Shown piece by piece: positions 10,501-19,853 of a DNA stretch of 59,092 nucleotides (positions are counted from its first letter, which is position 1; every line of letters starts with the position of its first letter). This DNA is from Rhizophagus sp. LPA8_4_AMF. Its lineage: Eukaryota; Glomeromycota; Glomeromycetes; Glomerales; Glomeraceae. The notes beneath the pieces are model-generated. The model was given only the letters and a program-made list of their open reading frames with translations, searched no databases and was not told the DNA's origin. The stretch covers positions 1 through 59,092 of the forward strand of contig JADRCO010000067.1 in NCBI GenBank assembly GCA_021464525.1, in the 5' to 3' direction. A program made the position numbers and the translations under genes.

Positions 10501-10633
10501 GTTTTTCCATTCTTCACATCTCTAGCACATTTCTAGAGTATTGAAGCCTTACTATTGGCATATTTTCGTAAAGACATTCACCTTCTCTATTACGCGCAAT
10601 TTCTTTAGCAATATCTAGTGTTAATTTTGTCAT
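10500..10633 (-). pseudogene. Zinc-ribbon gene fragment, second copy
   Basis: From the minus-strand ATG at 10633 the translation MTKLTLDIAKEIARNREGEC is the same beginning as in the pseudogene at 4943, followed by a frameshift, a NSKAS-like piece, one stop, then NGKTWCP and a stop. The upstream bases (ATGATATAAAATATTA) are also shared with the 4943 copy, so promoter and start were duplicated together. It lies 464 bp downstream of ubiquitin-like copy 2 in the same orientation. That repeats the order seen for copy 1. Confidence 0.65.
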
Positions 10634-11096
10634 AATATTTTATATCATTTTCCAAAAAGTCGGCAGGCATATTTTTCATGCTTTAATTCCTCTTTTGCTA
10701 CTCGGTTTTATTTTTACTTAGCCAACAGGTCTTTCCCATGTGCTTATGAAAAAAATTTCGCCCACATCGAGCTTTGTCTTTTTTTATGTATGAAGCATGC
10801 ATTTATTGATCATAATAATTATAGATAATTTTTTATGTCTAGTAAACTATGTAGTTTTTTGATCGTGACAATGTAATATAAATTAAGGCATATATGAACA
10901 CACAACTCAACAATTACTTGAATATATTGTATTAATAAATTAATATATGATGTTTCTTTATTAATAGAATTAATAATAAAGATAGTAGTGCATTGTAATG
11001 TAAATAAATGTTTTGTTTAAAGATTTAATAACAACATGTAAAAAGAAAAATCTAGAACGTCTAAAAATAATTTAAGAATCTAAATCTATTAATAAC

Positions 11097-11429
11097 CTAA
11101 CAACCACATTGTCCACATCTCAAATGAAGAGTGGATTCATTTTGAATTTCATAATCTGATAGCGACTTCATCTCTTGAATTAGCTGTCTGTTATTAAATG
11201 TTAAACTTTTATTTTCACAATCTATATCTATAATAAAAAGTTTTATGTGAATGAAATTTACTTAATTTGTTAGTATAGTAAATAATAATAATTAAAATAT
11301 TTCACACTTTTAATTACCTGTATTGTCAGATATTTTTCGTTTAACGGCTGAAATTTGATCGAAATTTTCAACTTCTACGCTATACATATTTCCTCCGAAT
11401 GATTGACATGTTCGAACGATAACTTTCAT
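11097..11429 (-). CDS. Ubiquitin-like protein with Cys-rich C-terminal tail, copy 2 (2 exons)
   Basis: Minus strand, join 11429-11318 and 11227-11097, 80 residues, intact. The beta-grasp domain is as in copy 1: YSVEVENFDQISAVKRKISD, then SLSDYEIQNESTLHL, then the terminal R-C-G-Q-C-G-C. The 90-bp intron (11228-11317) and all of exon 2 are identical by eye to those of copy 3 at 12828. The first 57 bases of exon 1 differ from copy 3 by about ten changes, six of which alter residues (3, 5, 7, 10, 11, 17). Upstream it keeps the shared GAACAAAAACTATGG box (near 11690-11737) and a TATA-like CTTATATATAGG near 11560-11575. Function unknown; no Gly-Gly, so classical conjugation is not expected. Confidence 0.84.
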
Positions 11430-11737
11430 TTTTGATAGTATTTGAAAATAAATTATTTGAATTTTCTTTTTTATTATTGATTTTATTAATTAATTAATTT
11501 ATTTATTTATTTTTGATTTGAATGCTTTTGGTTTTTTTTTGCTTGATAGCAAGAAAAAAATTGGTCCCTATATATAAGAAAAACAAGGCATTGAATTCAT
11601 ATGAACGTAAGATGGTTTTGCCAAAGATTCATTGTCTATTTGTGATGTCATTTTTCACATTGTAATCTCATATTTACTTTGTTAAAAAAAGCCATAGTTT
11701 TTGTTCAAAAAATCAAAAATTGAACAAACGAATATAA
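11430..11737 (-). promoter_or_regulatory. Conserved upstream region of ubiquitin-like copy 2
   Basis: Read on the minus strand it contains TCGTTTGTTCAATTTTTG, TTTTTTGAACAAAAACTATGG, AACAAAGTAAATA, a TATA-like segment and AAAGAAAATTCAAATAATTTATT before the ATG. The same series occurs, in the same order, upstream of copy 3, and in part upstream of copy 1. Confidence 0.5.
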
Positions 11738-12546
11738 TAAAAACTCTAATCGGAGATTTACACAGCTATTGTTGTTATACGACTAACTCCGTGATGCAGG
11801 TCATCTACAAAAACCAGAAGCTTATCAAATGAAAATTATCACAAAGCGGTTAAAATAGAAAAACTTGAAAAATTCAAGGTTAGTAATCACAATGATAACG
11901 GAGTTCTTCGTACTATATTCCCCTAGTATTTTACTTTTTTTGACCTCTCCCATATCAGTTGAAGTCGTAACTGCCTCTGAATTCAAATAATTCTGCGAAA
12001 CTAGAAGAATTATGAAAACTTATGAACTTTACGGGTCTTTGCGCCAAAAGAATTATCTAACGATCTTACTCATATGATTTTTTTTAACTGAACAAATTCG
12101 ATTAATAAATTTGAAAAATTTCGGTTACTTCAGTTAATATTGTATGCTATTGTAAAAATTATATTCATAATACATGTTTTTGCTGTCTTTAGCTGGATTT
12201 ATTATTATTCATCAAAAAGAGAATCGGTAATTACAATTATAACCTCTCTGGTTACCACTCCAATATTTCAAATATAAACCGCTTCTTTAAAGTATAAAAG
12301 AATGCACCGTATGATTTGTATACTCTGCATTGCCAACGCCAAGTGCGTATATTCAGTACTAATTTCATAAACATCAATAGTTATAACCCATGGTGGTGTG
12401 ATTATAGCCTTATTTTAGGAGTTGTAAATCAAGCCAGTCGAACCACAAATGGAAATAATACATAGATTCAATTAAATAATAGCCACCCCGTTATTGTAGT
12501 GATCAACACAATAACAAAAGTTGATTAAATTTCCGATTAGAAATAT
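11738..12546. other. Spacer at the centre of the inverted duplication
   Basis: Unique sequence between the divergently transcribed copies 2 and 3. No gene or RNA recognised. It contains short scattered palindromes only. Confidence 0.4.
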
Positions 12547-12827
12547 ACTATATTTGTTTGTTTCGATTTTGAACAAAAGCTATGGCGTTCTTTTTTTAAC
12601 AAAGTAGATAGTGCATTATAGTGTGAAAAAATAACGTCACAAAAAAGATGATGATCACTCAAACATTCTCATTGTACGTTCATGAGGACTTTTCTTATAA
12701 ATAGGAGAATAATTTTTTTCTTTCTATTAAGCAAAAATCAAAACACTTCCAATCAAAAAAAATAAATAAATAAATTAATAAAAGAAAATTCAAATAATTT
12801 ATTCCAAAAGCCTTTAATACTATCAAA
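12547..12827 (+). promoter_or_regulatory. Conserved upstream region of ubiquitin-like copy 3
   Basis: ACTATATTTGTTTGTTTCG, TTTTGAACAAAAGCTATGG (12547-12584), AACAAAGTAGATA, CTTATAAATAGGAGAAT (about 12693-12709) and AAGAAAATTCAAATAATTTATT (about 12782) match the upstream regions of the other copies in order and spacing. Confidence 0.5.
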
Positions 12828-13160
12828 ATGAAAATTATCATTCGAGCTTGTCAAATATACGGAGGAAATATGTATAAAGTAGAGGTTGAAAATTTCGATC
12901 AAATTTCAGCCGTTAAACGAAAAATATCTGACAATACAGGTAATTAAAAGTGTGAAATATTTTAATTATTATTATTTACTATACTAACAAATTAAGTAAA
13001 TTTCATTCACATAAAACTTTTTATTATAGATATAGATTGTGAAAATAAAAGTTTAACATTTAATAACAGACAGCTAATTCAAGAGATGAAGTCGCTATCA
13101 GATTATGAAATTCAAAATGAATCCACTCTTCATTTGAGATGTGGACAATGTGGTTGTTAG
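12828..13160 (+). CDS. Ubiquitin-like protein with Cys-rich C-terminal tail, copy 3 (2 exons)
   Basis: Join 12828-12939 and 13030-13160, 80 residues, intact. It starts MKIIIRACQIYGGNMYKVEV and continues exactly as copy 2 from about residue 20 to the end, including the S-L-S-D-Y and S-T-L-H-L ubiquitin signatures and the terminal CGQCGC. Donor GTAATT and acceptor TTATAG flank the 90-bp intron. The 3' flank shares more than 120 bp with the 3' flank of copy 2, including the AAATTATTTTTAGACGTTCT stretch. Differences from copies 1 and 2 cluster in the beta-1/beta-2 hairpin, the part that in ubiquitin carries the mobile Leu8 loop. Function unknown. Confidence 0.85.
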
Positions 13161-13432
13161 GTTATTAATAGATTTAGATTCTTAAATTATTTTTAGACGT
13201 TCTAGATTTTTCTTTTTACATCATGTTATTAAACCTTTAAACAAAACATTTATTTACATTACAATGCACTACTATCTTTATTTAATAAATAAATGAAGAA
13301 GTAAAGAAACATTATACGCATATATTACATTATTAATTACAATACAAAATATTCAAACTCTGGATTATTACAAGAAATTTATGTAATTTTGTCTTATTAT
13401 TTTATAAAAAACGGTATCTAGTTAATTTTTTA

Positions 13433-13466
13433 AAATTTTCATTGATATTTATATCAATGAAAATTT
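13433..13466. repeat. Perfect 15-bp hairpin
   Basis: AAATTTTCATTGATA (13433-13447), loop TTTA, and TATCAATGAAAATTT (13452-13466) pair perfectly. It lies between ubiquitin-like copy 3 and the BTB-TLDc gene. It could form in RNA from either strand, or be a short palindromic insertion. Confidence 0.6.
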
Positions 13467-13675
13467 AAAACTATTAAATAAAAGGTTAATGTCGTATATG
13501 CTAATAAATAAATAATGCATTATAAAGATCTACGAACTACGTAACCATTTAATCACATGATAATAAGCTTGAAATTTCCAATTTGAGAAACAAAAAAATA
13601 AATACATTAGCTGTTAGGTTAATAATAGGTTATTATTCTTGAAAATTTTTTTTATTTCATTAAAAAATTGACAAA

Positions 13676-15503
13676 ATGACTGATAAATTTTTACCACAAT
13701 TATCACAAAATTTATTAGATATTTTAGAAGATGACGAATATTATGATATTACTATTGAAGTTGGTAATGACCCTTACGTTAAAATATTTCGAGCTCATAT
13801 GGTTATTTTAAATTATCGTTCCCCTTATTTGAGGAGAATGTTATCAACAAATAAAAAACATCATGATGGAACTTTGATACATCTCAAATTACCAAATATT
13901 TTACCTGAAACTTTTCATGTGATTTTAAGGTAAGAAGGATGTGCATTTACATATATTTTATTTTATTTTATTTTTTATTTAGTTTTTTAAATTTCAAACG
14001 TTTTATTTTAGGTATATTTATGGTGGTAGACTATCTTTGGAAAATTATGATATATCAGATATTATTAAAATCTTGGTTGCTGCAAATAAACTTTGTCTTC
14101 AAGAGCTAGTTTTCCATTTACAATCTTCTTTGATAGAAAACAATACAAATTGGATGGAAGAAAACTTTGATTTGGTTTATAAAGCAAGTTTTGAGAATGT
14201 CTCTTTCTTGGAACTACAAAATTATTGTACTGATTTAACTTCCAAAGAACCGGATAAGATATTTAAGTCACCAAATTTTTCTTCAGTACCAGAAAAACTT
14301 TTGATTTCACTTATTAAAAATGATAATCTTCAAATGGAAGAGGTACAAATTTGGGAACATGTGCTTAAATGGGGATTTGCTCAGCATCCCGAAATTCCAC
14401 CTGATCCTACTACCCTTTCAAAGGATGAATTCAATGTTTTAAAAAATACCTTACAACAATGTATTCCTTTCATTAAATTCTTTAATTTATCTACTAGAGA
14501 ATTTTTTGATAAAGTATTTCCTTACAAAAAAGTTTTACCAAAGGAATTGAAAAAAGAGCTTGTAAATTATTTTTTGGATCCTAATATTGAATCAAAATCT
14601 CGTGTAAATAAAGAGGTTAAATCAGAGAATCAATCAGAATCTCAAACGAATAAGGAATTTCAATCAGATTCTCAGGAGATTCAATCAGTATCTCAGACAA
14701 ACAAAGAATCTCAATTAGAATCTCAGGCGAATCAATCAGAATCTCAAACGAATAAGGAATCTCAATCAGAATCTCAGGCAAATCAATCAGAACCTCAGAA
14801 GAATAAAGAATCTCTACCGGAATCTCAGGCAAATCAATCAGAGCCTCAGATTAACAAAGGATCTCAATTAGAATATCAGGCGAATAAAGAATCTCAATCG
14901 GAATTACAAACAAATGGAGAACCTTCATCTCGCGAAAATAAAGAAATAAAATCAATTATTGATTCAAAAATTATTACAAATAAACATGCTGAATTAATTT
15001 CGAATTGGATTGTTGACAGCTCATCTTTTTATAATGCATTATTTGGCTGGGTTTATAGATCAAATTATTATGGATTCAAATTATTATTTCGTGGATCTCG
15101 TGATGGATTTACACCTTCTAACTTCCATCAGATCTGTGAGAATCAAACATCTACTATAATGATTATTAAAGTGAAAGGTAGTAACGAAATTCTTGGAGGA
15201 TATAATCCAATTGAATGGAATCATAATTATAGCAATGGCGTTACTAAGGATAGTTTTATATTCTCTTTTGAGAATAAAGATAATAGTGAAAATTACATTT
15301 TGAGTCGTGTAGTGGATGAAACCTCCGCTATAAAGAATAGTAAATATTGCGTTCCATCGTTTGGTGAAAATGACCTTTTATTATCGGGATATAATTATCG
15401 TTATAGTTGTTGTAAAAAAGGATCATATGAAAAACCGATCAGAAATACTGAAGATATATTTTCTGTGGAAGAATTTGAAGTATTTAAAATTGTAAAAGAT
15501 TGA
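13676..15503 (+). CDS. BTB-BACK-TLDc domain protein (2 exons)
   Basis: Join 13676-13929 and 14012-15503, 581 residues. The BTB/POZ domain (about residues 20-130) shows YYDITIEVG...FRAHMVILNYRSPYLRRML and, after the splice, ILRYIYGGRLSL. Such domains bind cullin-3 or dimerise. A BACK-type helical region follows (about 135-260, with VPEKLLISLIKNDNLQMEEV and IWEHVLKWG). Residues about 283-400 are a Ser/Gln/Asn/Glu repeat. The C-terminal TLDc domain (about 407-581) shows ITNKHAELISNWI, FKLLFRGSRDGFTPSNFH, ILGGYNPIEW and FIFSFENKD. BTB-TLDc proteins are greatly expanded in glomeromycotan genomes and are probably cullin-3 adaptors; the TLDc role is not settled. The intron (13930-14011) lies in the BTB domain, with the Arg codon split by the splice. 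Intact. Confidence 0.9.
14605..14925 (+). repeat. Coding minisatellite (Ser-Glu-Ser-Gln-Thr/Ala-Asn-Lys/Gln units)
   Basis: Imperfect units such as SESQTNKE and SESQANQ, encoded by AAT(C)CAATCAGAATCTCA-like sequence, are repeated about a dozen times between the BACK and TLDc domains. The reading frame is kept throughout, so it is a length-variable linker. The minus-strand open frame over it (14617-14832) is an artefact of the repeat. Confidence 0.8.
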
Positions 15504-16249
15504 TCCTTATATGGTAAATTTTTTTTTTGAACTCGTGCGTTTCTTTATATTATAGAATGTTACCCAATTTAAATTATGTAATAAACTCATGGCCGAGTCC
15601 ACATTTTATAATTGTAAACATTTCATTATGTTTTGAAAAACATGGAAATAATTATTTACTTCAAAGCAGAAAATATGGCAGAAATTAATTTACAATTATA
15701 GAGCATTTGTGGATTTAATTTAATTAAAATTGCTCAAATATTGTCATAATTTCGGTATATACTAAAAGCTATAAGAAACGGGCGAAAATTCATGTGATTT
15801 GCATATGTCTACCCCACGTGACTATTGGCCGGCATTATGGAATTAAGAAATTATCTATGTGATGAATAATACTTATGAAAAATGGAAACGTGGAGAGTGT
15901 GATGCAGTGACAAATATTTTACTATGATCACGTGAGGGTAGAAATTTGGTGGGGAATGATATGACTTGTAAATTTTATAGTATATGAGATAAATTATATA
16001 AAAAGAATGTTAACATTTTACAATAAAGTAAGAAATTTTAATTATTTTTTAATTACAGTAAAATTTATATTGAAATTTTGATTAATTATAGTTGTGTTTT
16101 ACTAAATTTATTTTCGTATTCTTTCGTTATTACAATAATTGAACATGTGGCCAACTGTAAAAGGATAAAATTTTTCTAAGATAATAAATGAACATGTTTC
16201 TTTTGCTAATAATAGTTAATCATTATAAAGTACTGTAATTCGAAATCGC
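15504..16249. other. Intergenic, no gene recognised
   Basis: AT-rich spacer after the BTB-TLDc gene with several CACGTGA/TCATGTGA motifs (about 15790, 15818, 15928). Nothing coding recognised. Confidence 0.4.
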
Positions 16250-16860
16250 ATAGAGCAAAAGCGCGATGTAGATGAAATGATCAGGTTTCATGACCTCATG
16301 GAAATCGAAGAGATGTTGATTGCGAGGACCTTTACTGTAATGTCTGTATAGATTACGTGGTGGGCAGTATGAATATAGAGGAAATGTTATAAATTTCCCT
16401 AAGACATACACACAGCTTTCATGGCATCCATTATTATTAGAAGTTTTAATCATACGACATCATTCTGCTAGTGAATAAACAGCATTACGAGATTTTACTA
16501 TTTATCGGCAAAAAGTTGTTCACGCATTATAATATAGTTGAAAGCCAATAATCGATACTATACTGATATTATTATTAACGAAGAAGCTCTTTAACCCTTG
16601 CCAGAAAACTGTTCTATTGCCGACCAGCTACCAAGTGATGAAAATATAATATGATCACATGCACCTTTCATTATATCTCTTCCTCCATCTCCATTACAAG
16701 ACCTTACTATTAAAAATACGCTCAATTGAATATAATTCGAAAATCCACGCAAATCAACAATAGTCTTACAAACGAGTTCCAAATCCTGGGTTACATCGCA
16801 ATGGCAACCCCAACGTTATATCCAACCAGAAAAGCTGATCATCATGCAGAACACTGACAT
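16250..16860 (+). mobile_element. Helitron remnant: DUF6570/helicase-like N-terminal region
   Basis: Plus-strand translation gives VDEMIRFHDLMEIEEMLIAR, then TFTVMSVYRLRGGQYEYRGN and VINFPKD (about 16268-16410). This closely resembles the 'L..IEEMLIAR..P.M.VYRL.GGQ.GY.GNVINFP' block that precedes the helicase part of fungal Helitron replicases. After frame changes come RDFTIYRQKVVHAL, LKANNRYYTDIIINEEAL, a stop, PLPENCSIADQLPS (about 16530-16635), and ATPTLYPTRKADHHAEH (about 16803-16855), all collinear with the same replicase. Stops and frameshifts show a dead copy; the helicase domain and the element's ends are not visible. The minus-strand open frames at 16223-16453 and 16591-16782 are shadows of this remnant. 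Confidence 0.75.
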
Positions 16861-17292
16861 TAGAGATAAGCTAGCGGAATACTTCTTAGATACGTTACAT
16901 TGTTTGATGACATCGGACAGAAAAATTCACATGATTGATTTTTTTCCCTGTAAAAAATTTTATCCATTACGGGAATAAAAACAAAAATCATGAATAAATT
17001 TTTTATAGGTTTTCATAGTGTGTAGACAGATACTGTCCTCGCTTCGCACAATTTTTATAAAATAAACCTGAACATCGACATTTGACATTTTTAAGGAACA
17101 TGATAATGCTTTTGAGAAAATTAACTACAAATGTTGATTCTGATTTGAAATTTATAAACTAAGAGTAGCTCAAATGTCATCAAGACCAGTGGAGAAATGT
17201 AAAAAAATTTTAACAATCCATGCAAAAGAATAATTTCGTTCTAAAAAATTTTTTAAACCAAAACATATAAGCTTAATTGTAGAAAAAATTGC
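16861..17292. other. Intergenic, no gene recognised
   Basis: AT-rich sequence following the Helitron remnant. I could not extend the replicase homology further. Confidence 0.4.
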
Positions 17293-17666
17293 TATAGTGC
17301 GTTCACAAATTCAATTGGATTGGGATCAGATTCTCAAATAAGAGGATTGTAAGTATAGTCAAATCGTAGACATTGGATTTGAGTTGATCGTTCAAATATT
17401 CACGAATTAAAATTGATCCATTTACTATTAACTTCTAATCCAGGGTATACCACCATTTCACATGTTATCTATGAATTGAATAAAATTCTTCTAATACAAA
17501 ATCCAAAATCCGATCCAATTGTTGGATAAGAATCCAATCCAATCCAAAAGGATCAGCAAATCCAATCCAATCCAATTTGTGAATACACCAGTTAATTTAT
17601 AGTAAACCCTAATCCACGGTTGATCGTTAATACGGATTGGATCGAGGCGTCACTGAACGCACTAAA
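17293..17666. mobile_element. MITE-like element with TAGTGCGTTCA ends
   Basis: TAGTGCGTTCA (17295-17305) and its exact reverse complement TGAACGCACTA (17654-17664) bound a stretch of about 370 bp. The outermost TA could be the target duplication of a mariner-type insertion. Inside, ATCCAATCCAATCCAA-type pentamer runs occur at about 17528-17572, and ATTGGATTGGGATC on the opposite strand sense near 17314, giving further palindromic potential. No coding capacity. Confidence 0.6.
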
Positions 17667-19853
17667 TCTAACGCTTTTCATATGAGATCATCATATTAGT
17701 TTTTTTAATTCCGGATTTTTTTTTATATGATATCATATAGAGAAAATGTAAATTGACTAAAATTAATGTATGTGTAATTGGTATTATATAAAGGTTTATT
17801 TTTAATTATACCAATTTAAATGTATACTATCAAAGTTTTTGCGATGTAAAGTCAATGATAAAGTAACAGAATTATGATAAGTAATTCTTTAAATCTTAGA
17901 TAAAGGACAGGGAAACAAATCGTAAAATTATTAACAAGCAAAGTTGCATGCACAGCCACAACGGAAATATAATATCTTATTATGTAATCTCAATAATTCG
18001 GCACTTCCTTTTCTCGAGTAAGCGTGGCTGTGACGACTTTTAAGATAATTGCATTTTTTGCGCCATGCATCATTACATAACACATTTTGCGGCCGAAATT
18101 TTCGACATAGCATTCACGTGATTAAAAATAATCGAATTCCATATTTCAGATACAACACGATTCTGTGAAAGTTTCTGTACTTTAACTCCAATATTGCTTG
18201 AGATTTTCCTTTCTAGAGCTATAGCTCGATATTATTAAGTCATTATTTGATCATTGATATAATTCTTATACAATGATAGTTATATAATTAGTAGAGTAAA
18301 CTTTAATGGGTTAATTCGCTAATGAGGCTGTGAATGTCTTGTAAATAAGATAAAGAACCACTTTTTTGTCTTTAATTTCATTAAAAAATTTTTATAAATT
18401 TGGTTCCTTTTCCATAACTCACTCCATATGATATAAAATTGTACTTTAGCTAAACATCCTTGAAATATGTAAGCAAAGAGATGGGGATTCAAATTTTAAA
18501 AATATTATTTAGCAACCCAGTTTTTTTATTTGCTTACTTTCGCTGAGTCCCATGGGGTGAAAAAACATAAACCAATAGTTTAGCTAATTACGGATACTAG
18601 CGAAGGTATTATTAATTGTTCACGTGATTGTGTTGTGGTAAACAGAATTTCACCAACACTACCAGCCAATTATGAAATAGCGTACGATATGACCGAAAAT
18701 GCAAAGTAACAGTAAAATTATTATCAATTTTTAACCAATGTTAATAATTTTTAAATTCGAAGAAGTCACGAAATATATTTGTTCGAATCGGATTTCGATA
18801 ATTAAATGAATTGAATGTTTCACTAATCACGTTTAATTAATTAAATAATCGGTTAAAAATAAACAACAAAACATTACCGATCTCTCTATATAAGGGAATT
18901 GGTTTATAAATCAAAAAAAAAACCAATCTAATTAAAAATCTGCATAAAAATTTATGTGTGATACTATTGCGGTTCCATAGTTTTGCTATATAAGGTGATG
19001 AAATATGTAATGTATTGCGGAGAAATTGGTGAAAGTATCAAATTAATTTATTAGTTATTATGATATTTTATTAGGATAAGGGATTGTCTTACTTTTTATA
19101 TGAAATTTTATAATATATTGTTTAAAAAAAGAAAAAATTTATATTAGAAAAAAAATTTAGATTACTATTAATTAAATTATTAAAACAAGGTATAAGCATA
19201 AAATATATGTAATAATGTTATCTCCGAAAGATGAACAATTACAAGGCTCAGGGCTAAATATATCTATATACTAAGTGTAAAAAATGTAGATCAGGAGAGA
19301 CTACACATTCAATGAGATAAACGTCTGAGTTTTTGGAATTAACTTTTTTAGGAAATGATTTTTTTAATTATTTTTAGATTTGTATATATATACTCATTAT
19401 TTTATCATTTTTTACAATCTATTATATTTTTTTCTCTATAATTGTATATGTATGTATGTTTACCTGTAATAAATAAATGTTTCGCAGAAAAAAAAAGAAT
19501 ACAAAAATTTAAAATTTCATTCTCTTGTTTTTATTCGCGAAACTTCTCATAAAAAATTTTTATTCCTTAGACTAAAACCTTCCTTGGCCATTTTACTTTC
19601 ATAAGTTGGATAATCATTTATCCAACTAAATATAAATAGAATTTCTTTTAAAAAAAAAAAAAAATCTTCACCCCTTCACCTTTTTTATCCGCTGACGTCT
19701 ATTAAATCCTATCCTTTTTATAACTTATATCCAAAAAAAGAGAGATTTTTTTTAATGACCTCATATTTTTAATAACCCTTAAAAAAAATTTTTAATTTGC
19801 TTTATATATAAAAAAATATTTTTTTTGCTCTTGCATAATATTTGTGAAATAAA
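17667..19853. other. Long intergenic region upstream of the flippase gene
   Basis: About 2.2 kb without a credible gene. The minus-strand frame at 17931-18113 is Cys/Arg-rich but short and unrecognised. The last 200 bp (pyrimidine-rich, with a CTTTTTTATCCGCTGACGTC segment at 19680-19700) probably carry the promoter of the P4-ATPase gene; a CRE-like TGACGT lies at 19693-19698. Confidence 0.4.

Larger units (their letters stand above)
10940..13300. repeat. Large inverted duplication carrying ubiquitin-like copies 2 and 3
   Basis: The left arm (about 10940-11740) and right arm (about 12547-13300) are reverse complements over gene, intron, 3' flank and, less well, promoter. The unique spacer is about 0.8 kb. 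Identity is complete from exon 1 base 58 to the stop codon, high in the 3' flank, and much lower in the first part of exon 1 and the promoter. Confidence 0.7.

Noticed and set aside
14617..14832. Minus-strand open frame opposite the BTB-TLDc gene
   Set aside because: It is the antisense reading of the Ser/Gln/Asn minisatellite; its Ile/Pro/Glu repeats have no independent support.
16223..16782. Minus-strand frames over the Helitron remnant
   Set aside because: The plus-strand translation matches a replicase; the minus frames match nothing.
18779..18795. GTTCGAATC-like word as a possible tRNA B box
   Set aside because: No matching A box, acceptor stem or anticodon arm nearby; no tRNA gene was found in the window.
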